Shown: piece after piece, positions 6,872 to 7,065 of the stretch
How positions within the stretch are numbered: the first letter of the stretch is position 1
How the letters are laid out: every line of letters starts with the position of its first letter
Assembly (NCBI GenBank): GCA_947258635.1
Contig: CAMYJM010000301.1
Coordinates: 1-7,065, forward strand
Length of the DNA: 7,065 bases
Source: an uncultured Acidimicrobiaceae bacterium
Lineage (GTDB): Bacteria > Actinomycetota > Acidimicrobiia > Spongiisociales > UBA5794
Direction of reading: 5' to 3'
The notes under the pieces: model-generated
What the model was told of the DNA's origin: nothing
Databases searched by the model: none
The model's input: the letters and a program-made list of their open reading frames with translations, nothing else
Position numbers and translations under genes: made by a program

Positions 6872-6912
6872 CACCGCGCCTCCGCCCAGGAGTTGCGCAG
6901 CAACTCCCAAGC
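6872..6912. repeat. 41-bp hairpin repeat, copy 2
   Basis: Second unit, differing from copy 1 at two positions just before the stem-loop; the hairpin itself (6889-6907) is unchanged. Its last two bases (GC) overlap the start of the next hairpin. Confidence 0.8.
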
Positions 6913-6927
6913 AACCCGAAGGGTTGC
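6911..6927. repeat. Stem-loop GCAACCC-GAA-GGGTTGC
   Basis: Perfect 7-bp inverted repeat with a 3-nt loop, abutting repeat copy 2. Its GCAAC start echoes the half-site of the 41-bp unit. No T-run follows on either strand. Confidence 0.7.
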
Positions 6928-6932
6928 CGGAT

Positions 6933-6948
6933 TCCCCCGTTTGGGGGA
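6933..6948. repeat. Stem-loop TCCCCC-GTTT-GGGGGA
   Basis: Perfect 6-bp stem with a 4-nt loop, 5 bp after the previous hairpin. It could contribute to transcript termination or 3'-end stability, but is followed by TACGGG rather than a T-run. Confidence 0.6.
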
Positions 6949-6955
6949 TACGGGT

Positions 6956-6973
6956 TTCGCTCCTGCGGGCGAA
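6956..6973. repeat. Stem-loop TTCGCTCCTGCGGGCGAA
   Basis: Seven pairs (one G-U) closing a 4-nt loop. It is the last of the hairpins between the channel gene and the next probable gene. Confidence 0.5.
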
Positions 6974-7004
6974 GACGCCGGACGGCTTGTCGCAGACCAT
7001 ACGA

Positions 7005-7014
7005 GTACCGGTAC
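7005..7014. repeat. 10-bp palindrome GTACCGGTAC
   Basis: Perfect palindrome 24 bp before the preferred start codon of the gene at the window end. Its position near the expected promoter makes an operator possible; no confident -10/-35 pair could be fixed around it. Confidence 0.3.
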
Positions 7015-7038
7015 AGACGAATGGAGGGACAACCGCCG

Positions 7039-7065
7039 ATGGAAACCCGACCGACCTACAGGATC
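7039..7065 (+). CDS. Probable start of another gene, cut by the window edge
   Basis: Only nine codons are visible (METRPTYRI). The ATG at 7039 is preceded by GGAGGG at 7023-7028, a good ribosome site at slightly long spacing. The alternative in-frame ATG at 7021 would add six residues but would place the ribosome site inside the gene. Too short to assign a function. Confidence 0.4.

Larger units (their letters stand above)
6791..7020. other. Hairpin-rich intergenic region after the channel gene
   Basis: No gene is recognisable in this 230-bp stretch; open frames on the minus strand here are low-complexity readings of repeats. It holds two copies of a 41-bp unit followed by three further stem-loops within about 65 bp. 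None has a downstream T-run, so intrinsic termination of the channel transcript is not clearly shown, although folded RNA here would protect the 3' end. Confidence 0.7.

Noticed and set aside
6811..6912. CRISPR array
   Set aside because: Only two repeats with one 20-bp gap, strongly palindromic units and no cas genes; this fits REP-like hairpins rather than CRISPR.
6828..6948. Intrinsic terminators for the mscS-like gene
   Set aside because: Stems are good but none is followed by a T-run on either strand, so a Rho-independent call is not supported.
6636..7032. Minus-strand open frames of 81 and 92 codons
   Set aside because: They read through the hairpin repeats (repeated WELLRNSW-type peptides) and the end of the channel gene; these are repeat-derived, not genes.

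Overview
The window comes from a high-GC bacterium, most likely an actinobacterium and perhaps of an Acidimicrobiia-like uncultured lineage. This is inferred from strong G/C bias at third codon positions, GTG starts, apparently leaderless promoters with a TANNNT -10 element, and the style of the encoded enzymes. No rRNA or tRNA is present to place it more precisely, and no phage, transposase or CRISPR array is visible.

Layout. From 1 to 2326, on the minus strand, is a two-gene ABC exporter operon of the MacB/FtsX type: an ATPase (1628-2326) followed after 9 nt by a long FtsX-like permease (1-1618) whose C-terminus runs off the window. A GC-rich 172-bp divergent intergenic region (2327-2498) separates it from nicotinate phosphoribosyltransferase, pncB (2499-3956, plus). 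Convergent to pncB is a minus-strand pair: nicotinamidase pncA (5024-5614) followed 10 nt later by an unrecognised zinc-ribbon membrane protein (3967-5013). Divergent from pncA is an MscS-type mechanosensitive channel (5675-6790, plus). The last 275 bases hold a cluster of short hairpins, including a 41-bp unit present twice, and then the probable first codons of another plus-strand gene.

How the genes work together. PncA (nicotinamide to nicotinate) and PncB (nicotinate to nicotinate mononucleotide) are consecutive steps of Preiss-Handler NAD salvage, so 2499-5614 is a small NAD salvage locus with an uncharacterised membrane protein embedded in it. The exporter and the channel look like ordinary envelope neighbours with no visible functional tie to the NAD genes.

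Most notable points: (i) PncB appears to lack about 25-30 residues that the family normally carries just before its ATKA-type motif, although the reading frame is intact; (ii) pncA and the mscS-like gene share a 60-bp promoter region with an identical TAACGT -10 sequence 6-7 nt before each start, suggesting two leaderless transcripts; (iii) the hairpin/repeat cluster after the channel gene; (iv) the zinc-ribbon membrane protein apparently co-transcribed with pncA. I found no convincing new defence or mobile system here.
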